Positions 43,901-53,766 of a stretch of DNA of 53,766 nt are shown here, in pieces; the stretch's first letter is position 1, and every line of letters starts with the position of its first letter. Source of the stretch: Volvariella volvacea V23 (lineage: Eukaryota > Basidiomycota > Agaricomycetes > Agaricales > Pluteaceae); assembly GCA_000349905.1 (NCBI GenBank), contig KB722750.1:239562-293327 (forward strand), given 5' to 3'. The notes under the pieces were generated by a model. It did not search any database. It had not been told where the DNA came from and worked only from the letters and a program-made list of their open reading frames with translations. Position numbers and translations under genes: made by a program.

Positions 43901-46900
43901 GTGATCAACCTTGTTCTCTCGATATGGCGTATAGATGCTTTGAGGATGACTTCACAAGCGATTGAGGCTTTGAATTGAGACTGACATTGAATCGACCCGA
44001 ATGACCACATATCTCTTTGTCTTGCGCCGCATACTCGGCTGAGGGCGTAGTTATGCTATGTTGATATTTGCTGTTACCAGTCTCGTTACAGGATGGCGAA
44101 TGAACTCGCATAGGAACCACCGAACGCCGAGGTTTCCATTGCCACGCTGTATCTTTGTGTCGCTCATTGTAGCAGTATATGCAAATGAAAACGATGTTGT
44201 CAGAGGTCTAAGATTTTACTGGTCGTAGCACGCCTATGAGGTCAGGAAGTAGGGGTTTGAGGAGGATGTGAGTAGTTCATCAACATAGACACATAACCGA
44301 GGGACGTACAATGCGCAGTCTGATTGTGCATTCCGCAGCACTCAGGTCCCAACGAGAGTGCGCCACGACATGCGCCTAAGCGGCTGATCTACAATTGTGG
44401 CTAACGGAAGTGAGCGAGCCCATTTGGTAGTCGCGTTCACCCGCAGGGTCAAAAAGAACACAAGTCCTCCTTCTCAATCATCGGGACATTCCTAAGCCGA
44501 GGGTGCTAAGGTGGAAGATGCCGTCCATCGAGGGTCAACGGTATTTATTCGACCATCATCAACTTGGTGGAGAGCATCAAACGGAAACGAGCTGAGCATC
44601 CATCCATCCTGTCAGCATGGTGTACAAATGTGTGTAGTCGGGGACGAACGAACCCACCTGACCCAGAAATGTGGTAGAAGTGGCATCACATGAGCAACGG
44701 GAGTGCGATAGTGCACAATAGTGGTCCACCCCGTTGCACTTCTCGCCGCGACCCTGTCAACAGGATGTTCAACTCCACTAAATGTCAAGCCATATACAAG
44801 GAGTGAACCCCAAAATCGAGCATCTTTGAGCCTTCTACTTTGGACATGCAACTGGCTTCTGTAAAGGGGATACTCCTGTCGTACCATGGCAGATATCTCA
44901 AAGGTGTTCGAAAGCAATTACAATATCAGTTGCACGGACGAAGGTGGAAGTACATCAACTTAATGGGGCTAGACATCGGAACAAGCGTCGATCTGCACAC
45001 TGCAGGTCACCCGCCATGCACGTCAACAATGATACTACTCGAGGATCAGCATCAAAATGTCACGAGACAAACAAAGAGGTGAGAGGGAATGACGAACCAT
45101 AGAGAATCTGATGTCCTACTCGGGTTCCGGGAACAGTAAAACGCGAATGAGCGGGAGGTGATTTGCTAACGATGACCCTGAATACGCGTCCAGTCACAGT
45201 CTGGATTTTGCTAGTGCAAGGCTCTGTGCTGCACGATCTTATGGGGTCTATAGTGCTACTCAGCCCGTCAGCTGGACGAGATGCAATTAGAGGTGAAAAG
45301 GTGACTCCACCAGGTCGACCGAATAGCGTTGCCCATCCACTATCCATGATGCTCATCCGAGCTTACTGTGCTCAACCCCAAGTATCCACGATGTAAGTGG
45401 CCTCGTCCATCTATAACTCCCAGATCCCTTGTGAGTCAAGACTCCATTAACAGTTCCAAGGTAACCACCCACAATTTAGCACAATGAAGGGTGGTATGTA
45501 TCCACCGCGCAGTTGCCCCAACCCATCAGCAGCCATAGAGTTATTGAGTTGTGATTGTCAAAACCCCTTCAATGTTCATGACCGATGTCGTCCGGCAAAC
45601 CTGGGTCCACAAACCATCTCTCGGAGGCCAGGAATGATTCGGCTTGCAGGATGCTAAGCAGCATGGGATCAACGTGCGCGTTATCCAGCACAATGCGTGG
45701 ATACGCGTGACCAAACAGCAAGGGACAAGGCAAACTCTCGATTGTTTACGTACGTTTTGCGTAACTTCAGGCAACACGCCGGGGTGCTTGTGGACGGTGG
45801 GTCCCTGTGCTGTACATCCCGTCACATGAAAGTCTTTCTAGAACATTTTTTGGTAAGTAGTTTGTATGTATGAATTGGCCATTTACAGCCCAGGTCGACT
45901 TGTTAGGCTCATCTGGGATGGAAATCCCAGAGCCTGCTGGCAAAATCGTGTTTACTTCAGCTTAAATTCAAGCCAATGTGCACATTTAAATTAGGACCAC
46001 AGGGCCTGGCACCTCGGACAGCTCAGCTCCTCGGGAAGCCCAGCTGATCCGAAGCTTGAAGCCTTCAAACCTCAAACACTCCGAAGTAACGACCTACCAA
46101 TGCCTCGCGGTGTGTGGCTGCTCTACCCTCCTCCGCAATGATTGCTTGTACATGCTTGCGAGGGCTTAGCACCTCCCCGTCCTGCCCCTCCATTATCGTT
46201 TCGCGCTAGGCCATCCTCAAAGAATATTATTAAATGCACACATTTCCCCGTGGGGCTCTTTGGATTAATCTGGGTCTGGAAACGCCAGATGTGTACCAAC
46301 ATTGCAGCAGGGACATCATATCATTGAGGGTCCTAGATAATGTATCTGCACTGCAAGGGTTGGGAAGGTGACACACAACTGACCAGCATTCAGTGGGCTT
46401 TGAAGATCCGAAAGCTGGTCAAGCAGAATTCACTCGAAAGCATCGTGGTTTCCTCGCTCATCACTCTCGTGACCATAGGGACAGGGGCGTCGTCCAAGCT
46501 GATAGACGGCCATCTAGCAGTTGTCTCAAGTGGGCTTCCGGCAGTCTCGCCAGAGGTTGTCGGCTCGTAAACTACAAGCCTGTTCGGCACAACGCTCCTA
46601 AAAATCAACGGTTTGCATCATTCTGGTCAGCAGACTCCTCGATCACTGTGTAGGAGATGATAGCATAACTCGGTCAAGACCTAGCTCACAATAGTTCTGG
46701 TGTTCCATTCACAGCTCAGGACGTTGAACACCGCGGGCCACAACGGCCTCTGTCACATTAACATTGCGCAATGGAGTGCGACCACCGGCCAGAGTGCACT
46801 CCTGAGCAGCTCCTAAGCTAATCATCCGCACTACCGGCATGCTAAACTGCAGGGAATGGAGCGCGAATGCCGCGTATCGCGAGCGATCGTAAATGCATCC

Positions 46901-47352
46901 ATCCGCATTGCATTACGCGTACGCACCCACAATATCAGCCCTCTCGCAGTCAGAGCGGCGCATCCTACGCAAGACTGGATGCATCATCGCCAGCTCCCCG
47001 CCGTTCTAGTACCTGTGAATTCGGACTTGACGAGAACCCCGTTCGTCATGGCTTGCTATTTGCAAGTAGCATTGTCAGCATACGAGATCCCCGGTGAGCG
47101 ACCACGAATAGGGGAATAAACGCGCCCGAACAACATCGAGACGAGTACCCTCAAGATTCCGTTCAGGACTAGGGCGTAGACTGCTATCGCACGTGGACAA
47201 GACGTTCATAGCGCAGGTAAGTATGGTATAATTCATTTGTTTCATTACACTACAGGATTTCGTTGCGAAATATGAACAAAGAAGCATTTGCAGGTATACA
47301 TTCCCAGTCGTAGATAATGATGAATGAGATAGGAAGCTCAGACCGAGTCCGT
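40987..47352. other. 6.4-kb gene-poor stretch
   Basis: The left part (to about 41720) is the upstream region of CML-C, with long pyrimidine-rich minus-strand runs and a TATATATAG word at 41625-41633. Beyond that I recognise no gene, transposon protein or RNA. Isolated frames at 42334-42744 plus, 43143-43430 minus and 44612-44917 minus have no motifs. A perfect 7-bp hairpin (CTGGGAT-GGAA-ATCCCAG) with extra flanking pairing lies at 45913-45930. Base composition is ordinary. It may be a decayed duplicated segment between calmodulin copies. Confidence 0.4.
42334..42744 (+). CDS. Hypothetical open frame (136 codons)
   Basis: The first 80 codons give a mixed, protein-like sequence with Trp, Phe and charged residues evenly spread (HINAVWEHALATRLDVFGDP, DREESDIVYRVVYGEEI). 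The rest becomes Arg/Cys/Gln-rich, as expected from reading through non-coding DNA. It could be one exon of a gene or a remnant. No family is recognised. Confidence 0.2.
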   Translation: MPKLQLVHRPHINAVWEHALATRLDVFGDPWRKFDRLEMAWGFSPLDREESDIVYRVVYGEEISEYLRTELPVTGAYRRCLGQVRCVRTRGRQSTGAQQRFRGVQIHRVSSRCRGACYCAFASSRQTVMLWKTPRL

Positions 47353-48688
47353 TTACTTGGATGTCATGATCTGCGAGCGTGCGTGATTCAGCGATATGCG
47401 TGGTGATAGAAGAGTCGATCCATACCTTAACGAACTCTAATTGCCGCGTAATAGACGCGATGGAACGCGATGAGAAGTTAAAGTGAGATTAAGTCCAGCT
47501 CATGACAAGAAAGAGTACGCACCGTTGTACTCGATTTCACCGTTCCCATCGTCGTCTGCCTCCCGGATCATCTCATTGATCTCCTCCTCAGTCAGCTTCT
47601 CACCTACCAACACAAAGGCGCAGTCAGCCATCCCGTCCCGAACAAGGACAAAGGAACAAAGAGCACGCACCCAAGCTGAGCATAACCTCTTTCAACTCCT
47701 GTCTCGAGATTTTTCCGTTGCCGTCCTTGTCGAACACCTTGAACGCCTGCTTCAATTCGTCCTCGCCCTCATCGTGAGAGCGCTTGGCGGCCATCATGTC
47801 CAAGAATTCGGAAAAGTCGATGGAGCCGCTCTTGTCCTTGTCGACTTCGCCGATCATCGTCTGCAGTTCGGTTTCGGACGGGTTTTGGCCCAGCGAGCGC
47901 ATGACGGTGCCGAGTTCTTTGGTGGTGATAGTGCCATCACCGTCTGTGATCACATATCGGTACCATGGTCCAGAAGATTAGGAAAGCGCGGAATGGAGGT
48001 TGTGTAAGATAATTTGGAGGATATGATATTCAGGGAGGATAGGATCAGGGAAGGGTAAATCAGCGAGCTGGATGCGAGATGAGTGTCTCGACCAACTTAC
48101 CCTTGTCGAAGAGTGCGAACGCCTCCTTGAACTCTGCATAACAGGACATTGTAAGCCCTGTGGGTTTCAATAGATCTGTGAATCTAGGTCTTACCAGCGA
48201 CCTGAGCTAGAGAATTAAAACAAGCAATGGAACGCGTATCAGCATATCACTTGGAATGAAGGGTGAAGAGTAAATTAAAGCAGACAATGTAGGATCGCTC
48301 TCCATGAAATGCAATCGCACGGTTGAATCGAACCACGAGCAGCATAGGAATCGGTCCTCCAATGATGTATTTTCAGAAAAATCACGATTAGCTCACCTTC
48401 AGACTAGGAGATCCCAAGCGATCCAGTGCGCAGCACGCCGAACAAATCAAGGGCACATCGCGTACAAGAGCGAGGAGGAAAGCAACAGAGAACAGATCAG
48501 CTCAAATCTTTCATACTAACCCGCAACGATCGTCAAAACATCCGTCCCCTCCAACTCAAACGCGCTGTGTTCTCATTCTGGACATCCGGCGCGTTCAAGG
48601 AAGTTCCGTATCTTGACGATCGCGAGGGCGGGTGAAGGATATTCAGATGGACACTCACGAAATTATGCTTTGCGGCTACTGCTGCCAT
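47353..48688 (-). CDS. Calmodulin-like protein CML-D (154 aa)
   Basis: Eight exons: 48688-48659, 48403-48397, 48206-48195, 48133-48101, 47943-47671, 47603-47523, 47436-47426 and 47370-47353 (465 nt). Loops [36 protein letters not shown] and [12 protein letters not shown] are complete. The first exon is 30 nt rather than 15 and encodes [10 protein letters not shown], an Ala-rich start unlike the other copies. After it [17 protein letters not shown] is standard calmodulin. The linker [17 protein letters not shown] is more acidic than calmodulin's, and the end is FVKIMTSK. This is the immediate tandem neighbour of the bona fide calmodulin gene in the same orientation, 1.55 kb downstream of it. 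A TATATATATA tract lies about 95 bp upstream. Confidence 0.9.
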
Positions 48689-48779
48689 TACGATAGTGGT
48701 GAGGGAAGGTGGTGGTGGGAGATGTGAAGAGGGTTGGAGGAGGTAGTAGTGATAGTAGCTGTTAAGACAAGGACGGTAT

Positions 48780-48791
48780 CTATATATATAC
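48780..48791 (-). promoter_or_regulatory. TATA-like tract upstream of CML-D
   Basis: An alternating TA tract lies about 95 bp upstream of the CML-D start codon. The leader in between is rich in pyrimidines on the coding strand. This is consistent with a core promoter. Confidence 0.45.
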
Positions 48792-50240
48792 GTTCAATTC
48801 CGGCTGTCTGATCGGATTGCATACAATCTTGATGGTTACTATATCCTTGTATCGTGACATCACTTCCACTCTTGTTCCTATTCTCTTGCTATAGGGTTAG
48901 TCTAGCCGTATACAATTCTCTTCCCCAGCTGGCGAAATAGGTTACGACAAACCTCTTGATTTTCACGCCCGTCGGTTAGCACGACCAAAGAGGGGAAAGC
49001 ACAAATGTAAAGGCCATCGAGATTTCCGAGTCTCACAATGAATGGCCACGGTATCATCTGATCAATGAAGGTTGTGTCATTCTCAGTCTTCGGCGGAGCG
49101 CTGGCGGAGGATCGCATTGTGCCGATATCGGTCTTGCAGGACCTGCGTATTCGAGCGTCTCTGCAGGGTTACGACATGGAGCACCAATAGAAATAGATAA
49201 GATGGCAACCAGACAGGCATGACGACGGAGATGTGCCTGCATTACGGTTGGTGTCCTCATGTATGTTGTAAAAGTTGTCGGGTGTGGAGGAAATAGGTAG
49301 TCAACTGCCACTGGGCGAAGGGCAAAACAACGAGGCCATCATCGATAGTCCTGCAATAGTCTTCAAGGTAGGCTTATTTCCACACATCAAGTCCAGTGCA
49401 AGAGTCAGGACGTCAAGCGATTGACACGATAAGAGATAGAAGGCGTTGGTGGTTTAGCGCCCATTATTTAATATATAAATTGAGCGCTCATAAATTCCAC
49501 TACCTCCAGTAAAGGCCACAATTGGGGCATAGGCATGGTGGGCGAACGATTCCCAGTGGAGTGCGTAATTGCGGCTCAAATTGCCTGTAGGACAATGTAA
49601 ACAATATAGTGGGAGGGTGTCGGGGTAGGACGGTGCTAGAATACTGCAGGCCCAATAATAAACGACACCAAGCCCCCAAGAGGCCTCTTCGGCTCTGCAC
49701 CAATAGAAATCACCGACATCAAAACATGGATGTCCATCATCATTTTCTGGAGATATCACCCCGCCTCGAGGCCTACCAATGGCACGATAGGGCGGCACAA
49801 ATGGGCACCCCGGACTATACATTATGCCATTTCTGCAAGAGATCTGTCATTGTTACGAACATTGGATCAATCGCGGTACATGCATAATAGTAAATGGACA
49901 AACCAAAGATTCGTATCCGTTGTTTAAGAGGAGAATCAGATAATACCGAGGATCAGGAGGCGTGCTGGCTCCGCTTCGTTGCCTCAAGGCATGATAATGT
50001 ATCGGCTATGGCGCTTCATTCTAATCCTGGAAGAACGCGTTTTGGGGGTAGTATCTGCACTCGCCTGCGATGTGTTAGCAAGAGCAGACTGTTTACCGGG
50101 ATTGATATTGTCGGAAATTAACTAGTTGCCATTACAGTTCACAACCCTCCATTGCTGAAAAGTACATTGATATCGTGCTTCGCCCGTTACATAGTTCACA
50201 GTCAACTGTGTCTCATAAAATACCCGTATGGAATCCTGAA
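48792..50240. other. Intergenic between tandem calmodulin genes, with unassigned frames
   Basis: About 1.45 kb with minus-strand frames at 48902-49117, 49054-49311 and 49454-49822. The last, 122 codons, reads like protein (VISPENDDGHPCFDVGDFYW) but shows no motif I can name, and it is overlapped by plus-strand frames. These could be pieces of a decayed gene. No repeat or RNA gene is seen. Confidence 0.35.
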
Positions 50241-51332
50241 TCACTTCGATAGCATCATCTAGCAGCAGGTTAGGTGTAGTATGCAGGGACGAATTTGCGA
50301 GCCATACCTTCACGAATTCTAGGGTTTACGTCGCCGGTAAGCGAAAATTGAATGAAAACCCTGGCGTTTGATCTTACCTGCGTAGTTGATCTGGCCATCG
50401 CCATCCACGTCCGCTTCCCGAATCATCTCTTCTACCTCGTTGTCGGTAAGCTTCTCGCCTAGTAGATAGAACCATTAGCACATGAAAGAGCGGGCTTCTC
50501 TCTAAACACGATTCACGACAGTAATGTACTCACCCAAGTTAGTCATGACATGCCTCAACTCGGCAGCGCTGATGTATCCGTTTCCGTCTTTATCAAACAC
50601 CTTGAAGGCCTCTCTTATTTCCTCCTCGCTGTCCGTGTCGCGCATCTTCCTTGCCATCATGGTAAGGAACTCGGGGAAATCGATGGTGCCGCTACCGTCT
50701 GCATCGACCTCGTTGATCATGTCCTGGAGTTCTGCCTCGGTGGGGTTCTGTCCTAGAGAGCGCATAACGGTGCCAAGTTCCTTCGTTGTGATGGTGCCAT
50801 CGCCATCTGTTTCATCCCAATGAGTGGTGGTCAATCGTATTAATACGGCTGAATACGCGCCTTTATCGAAGAGACCGAAAGCCTCCTTGAACTCTGTGTG
50901 GTGGACAACAGGTCACAAAGCAATGCAGAGTGCTCATTGGTGAGGTGTACGCACCGGCAACTTGTTCTATTCAACCATCCACCAGTACATCCCACTGATC
51001 AGATCGAGAGAGACCCTATCGAGCTATGACGTACCATCAGACTGGAAAGGGTGTAATCGTTCAGATTAGATGATAATCAAGCTATGAGGAGACGTGGTGT
51101 GAAGGAGAGGGACAAGAAACCGCATTGCAATCCCCCCGTGTAGTGTATCTACCTATTGGCTTAGGCCCCACGCGTCTAGGCATGTCCAGCCCGCCGTGAC
51201 ACACGACATGCAGGGATAGACTTCCCATTCCCAGCATTGGCAGGTTGCAATCCAGATAGGAAGGAAAGACTCCCAACATGCGGTACAATCGAATTGAATT
51301 TGAGAATCAGCACTCACAAGTTGGTCGGCCAT
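50241..51332 (-). CDS. CMD1: Calmodulin (149 aa)
   Basis: Eight exons: 51332-51318, 51041-51035, 50966-50955, 50893-50861, 50806-50534, 50458-50378, 50318-50308 and 50258-50241, 450 nt in total. The product starts MADQLSDEQVAEFKEAF and ends FVKMMLSK, as in canonical calmodulins, with loops [36 protein letters not shown] and [12 protein letters not shown]. It is the universal Ca2+ sensor that activates kinases, calcineurin and other targets in the cytosol. It is the best-conserved of the five copies, so presumably the ancestral one. Intron 4 (50807-50860) has a GC donor: the coding frame requires the exon to end GATAAAG before GCGCGT. The last exon was placed by finding ATG-ATG-CTA-TCG-AAG-TGA after a CTAG acceptor, since reading on through the donor gives a non-calmodulin tail. 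Confidence 0.95.
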
Positions 51333-53562
51333 TTGTCGTGGATATCTGGATCAAATGCGAGTCAAGAGGTGCTGGTTGTCTGGCGGTGAAGAATGGGTAA
51401 ATCACAGCGGTGATTTGAGATGCAGGTGGTGGAAGGAAGAGTTGAGAGATTCGGCGCTATTCAGTATCTGTGACAGTCGGCTCATTGGTGTCCGTCACAT
51501 CTTTGTGACACACCATCACTGCTTCCAACCACCAGCACACATGCTAAAGTCCGAGCTATGCAGTGTCTGTGCAAGACTTTCTTCCGCCAAGTCCGAAGTT
51601 AAGTGCACCGTGTCAAACAGTATCTCCGTTTCAATTCTTTCTGCGAGGAGGTGAGTGTGGTCCAAAAATAACGCTGTTGAGTTTGGCCATATGATCTGCA
51701 AAAGGCTACTGAAAACTTCGCGCATACATGCGCTCTATCTGCTGATCTTCGTTCGCCGTATTCTTCCACAAACTCTAATACCATATGTTGCCCTGTTTCT
51801 CCGGGGTATGATGCGAATTGTCAATGAGGTTAACAGGTCTTGACCCGATTCCGATGGTTCCTCATCACAGCTCTTCAGCTGTGTTACAGGAATCCTTTTG
51901 CTGACCAAGGTCACCAGGTCAACTCTCGGGCAAATGCCCATCGACCTCCAGTTAGTCCTGCCGTTCCACCTCGGATGAGACCATGAACCAGATGTCAACT
52001 TGGAGGACGAACTGATTCAGTCAACTGCCGGCGCAGGTAGCACGGACATCAAACTGCAGGAATATTTTATGCGCGAACCAACACCACTGCTTCGAAAGGG
52101 TTCAAGTCGAACTGAGCAAGTTGCCTAGTGTTCTGCCGGCCAGCATGATTCCTACTTCTCTGTCTGAGCTGGCGTGGATCCGAAATTCAAGCTGCTCGTA
52201 CTTTACGCTTCCTCCTATGCAGGCCACCGTCCTCTGTTCAACACGCATTCTGACTTTTCGTTATCAAATATGAGAATTAATATAGTTTGGTTACTATGTT
52301 GAGTGCCAGCGAACGAGCGGCCGAACTGGAATCCTTAAAGTGGAAGTATAGTCATCTTACAACCTGCTCCTATGCAACACACGGCCGAGTGAAGGGCCTC
52401 CCAATTTCTACTTGTGTAGAGTCTGAAGGAGTTAATTACAGGCCTGGTAAGTTTATTCAATAAATCCTATTGCGCGGATAATCTCACATGCATAGCGGCT
52501 ACCCACTGGTCAACGGCGCTGATCATCAAGTCCAGCAATTTAGGAAGAGCCATAGGCGGCCGATGTCAAACTGTTACTGCACAGTACCTATCCCCTTCGC
52601 CACCAGCTATTATTCCCAGGTCCCTGCATTAGTGAAAGAGGATTTCCCACATAGCTTCCGCCAATTGTACGAAACATTCGGAGGAGAATGGTCTTTTTTT
52701 TTCTTCAGTATGCTCACTGCTCTAGCACACATACAAAAAGGTCTATTTGGATCGGTTATGCTTCGAGGATGATCTCATCAGCTTCTTCGACTGACAGGCC
52801 TCTTCGAGCTATTTTTAACTCGCTTTACACACGCTCCCTTTCCGGATTTTGCCTTTCAATTCTAAAATGCCTGATTCCTTTCACTGGAGTCTCACACAGG
52901 CCATACGTACTGCAGGAAATCGACGAAATGTCGGTAGGTCGTCGATCCCTTGGGCATTACTCCGCAGGACGCGGGCATACTTACCCCACCTCCACAGCGG
53001 AGCCTTTCCGACGATAAAGTCTGTTCGTTAACCGAAATATTGAGCTTTCGCCGGGCACACCGAGGGTTTCACGAGTCTGGATATGGATCAACGACCAATT
53101 GCATGCAACCATTGATCGTATCAACTGCTGCAATGGATGCCGCGCTCGAAGGCACATATTGGCGTATGCTTGGGCGCCATTTATTCGGTAGGTATATTAA
53201 CTCAGAATACCAAAATAACTAACCTATATGGAGGGAGTTATTGCGTCGAAGCCTTTAGGGTCCCTGTCCTCGAGTTTAATCACATCTTTTATTTCTCGGA
53301 GTCTTCCTTTCTTCGTCGGCCTCGTGCGAGCTTGCAATTCTCTTCGGAGCAACTATTCATCTGTGGACCATTTACTTCCCCTTCGTGACGTCTTTCGACG
53401 ATCCGAAGAGACGCCAAATCCCCTGAGCACCATAAACCATCAGGAAAGTGCAATTGTTCAGAAGATATGTGCTCTGAACGGGGGCCGTGAACCACCCAAA
53501 TGTAGGAGTAATACTGACCATTGCCATACGGCAGGCATGCAGCTAGCTGAGGGTCTCCAACG
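51333..53562. other. 2.2-kb stretch without a recognisable gene
   Basis: The left end is the calmodulin promoter region and the right end the GH7 promoter region. Frames at 51355-51654, 52488-52772 and 52688-53017 have no motifs and no splice continuity. GH7 regulatory sites would lie in the last few hundred bases. I identified no certain activator or carbon-repressor sites. Confidence 0.4.
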
Positions 53563-53570
53563 TATAAAAG
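53563..53570 (+). promoter_or_regulatory. TATA box of the GH7 gene
   Basis: TATAAAAG lies 44 bp upstream of the GH7 ATG, followed by a short leader with CAGCACAAGCAG-type sequence. This is the normal spacing for a highly inducible cellulase gene in fungi. Confidence 0.7.
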
Positions 53571-53613
53571 GTGCACCACGAGGGGCTACCAAACCTCAGC
53601 ACAAGCAGCTCCA

Positions 53614-53766
53614 ATGTTCCCCACAGCAACTCTCTTCGCATTCTCCCTCTTCGCCGCTGTCTACGGTCAGCAAGTCGGCACACAGCTGGCAGAGACTCAC
53701 CCACGCCTCACATGGCAGAAGTGTACTCGCAGTGGCGGTTGCCAGACTCAATCCAATGGCGCCATC
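53614..53766 (+). CDS. GH7 cellulase (cellobiohydrolase I type), 5' part only
   Basis: The frame starts at the first ATG after the TATA box and runs off the window after 51 codons. A signal peptide ([12 protein letters not shown]) is followed by [20 protein letters not shown] and [12 protein letters not shown], the diagnostic mature N-terminus of GH7 enzymes. Gln after the signal usually becomes pyroglutamate. GH7 enzymes cut cellulose from reducing ends (cellobiohydrolases) or internally (endoglucanases). The loops that separate the two, the catalytic Glu pair and any CBM1 lie outside the window. This start is closer to the cellobiohydrolase pattern. Confidence 0.93.
   Translation, partial: MFPTATLFAFSLFAAVYGQQVGTQLAETHPRLTWQKCTRSGGCQTQSNGAI

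Noticed and set aside
49454..49822. 122-codon minus-strand frame considered as a kinase or HET fragment
   Set aside because: No catalytic or nucleotide-binding motif could be seen, and overlapping frames exist on the other strand.
50122..50313. Alternative C-terminus for calmodulin read through 50122
   Set aside because: An acceptor at 50259 gives the canonical Met-Met-Leu-Ser-Lys end and the exact 149-residue length; the other frame would give an unrelated tail.
1..53766. tRNA and rRNA genes
   Set aside because: I looked for B-box-like GGTTCGAATCC words and rRNA core words and found none in a credible context; a dedicated scan could still find one.

Overview
The window is nuclear DNA of a filamentous basidiomycete, most likely an Agaricomycete. 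Genes are split by many 45-130 nt GT-AG introns, and there is a NACHT NTPase, F-box-like proteins, a decayed gene of a basidiomycete-type ubiquitin-like family, and several secreted plant- or fungal-wall glycoside hydrolases. A 100-N scaffold gap lies at 14521-14620. All exon structures here are my own reading of splice sites and frame; I could not run a search.

Layout. Positions 1-6600 form an AT-rich, repeat-dominated block. It holds two LTR copies (one a solo LTR with a 5-bp target duplication), a ~62-bp tandem array in which nearly every unit looks like a minus-strand intron, and a decayed ubiquitin-like-domain gene. Positions 6600-12100 hold only remnants, including an F-box fragment. 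From 12.1 to 34.1 kb the block is gene-rich: NACHT NTPase (-), RNase P subunit p30 (+), Mdm35 (-), GH105 (-), calmodulin-like CML-A (-), F-box protein (+), GH12 (-), a conserved fungal protein of unknown function (-), FEN1 (-) and GH92 alpha-mannosidase (+). From 34.5 to 51.3 kb there are four more calmodulin-family genes (CML-B +, CML-C -, CML-D -, and bona fide calmodulin -) and one small gene, separated by unusually gene-poor DNA. The window ends in the first 51 codons of a GH7 cellulase.

The most striking feature is that five calmodulin-family genes lie in about 31 kb and share exactly the same eight-exon plan (15, 7, 12, 33, ~273, 81, 11 and 18 nt, with CML-D longer in exon 1 and CML-A shorter in exon 5). 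All keep four complete EF-hand loops. One encodes a canonical 149-residue calmodulin; the others have diverged, as in a locally dispersed duplicate family. The second striking feature is the array at 2735-4615: 18 variable triplets, mostly flanked by AG on one side and GTRAGT on the other and spaced 58-60 nt, as if one intron had been tandemly multiplied. A solo LTR landed inside one unit.

How genes may work together: GH105 (pectin side), GH12 (glucan/xyloglucan), GH7 (cellulose) and GH92 (alpha-mannan) are secreted hydrolases of a saprotroph or plant-associated fungus. FEN1, RNase P p30 and Mdm35 are housekeeping genes, and calmodulins are Ca2+ signalling proteins. Nothing shows that these groups are co-regulated.
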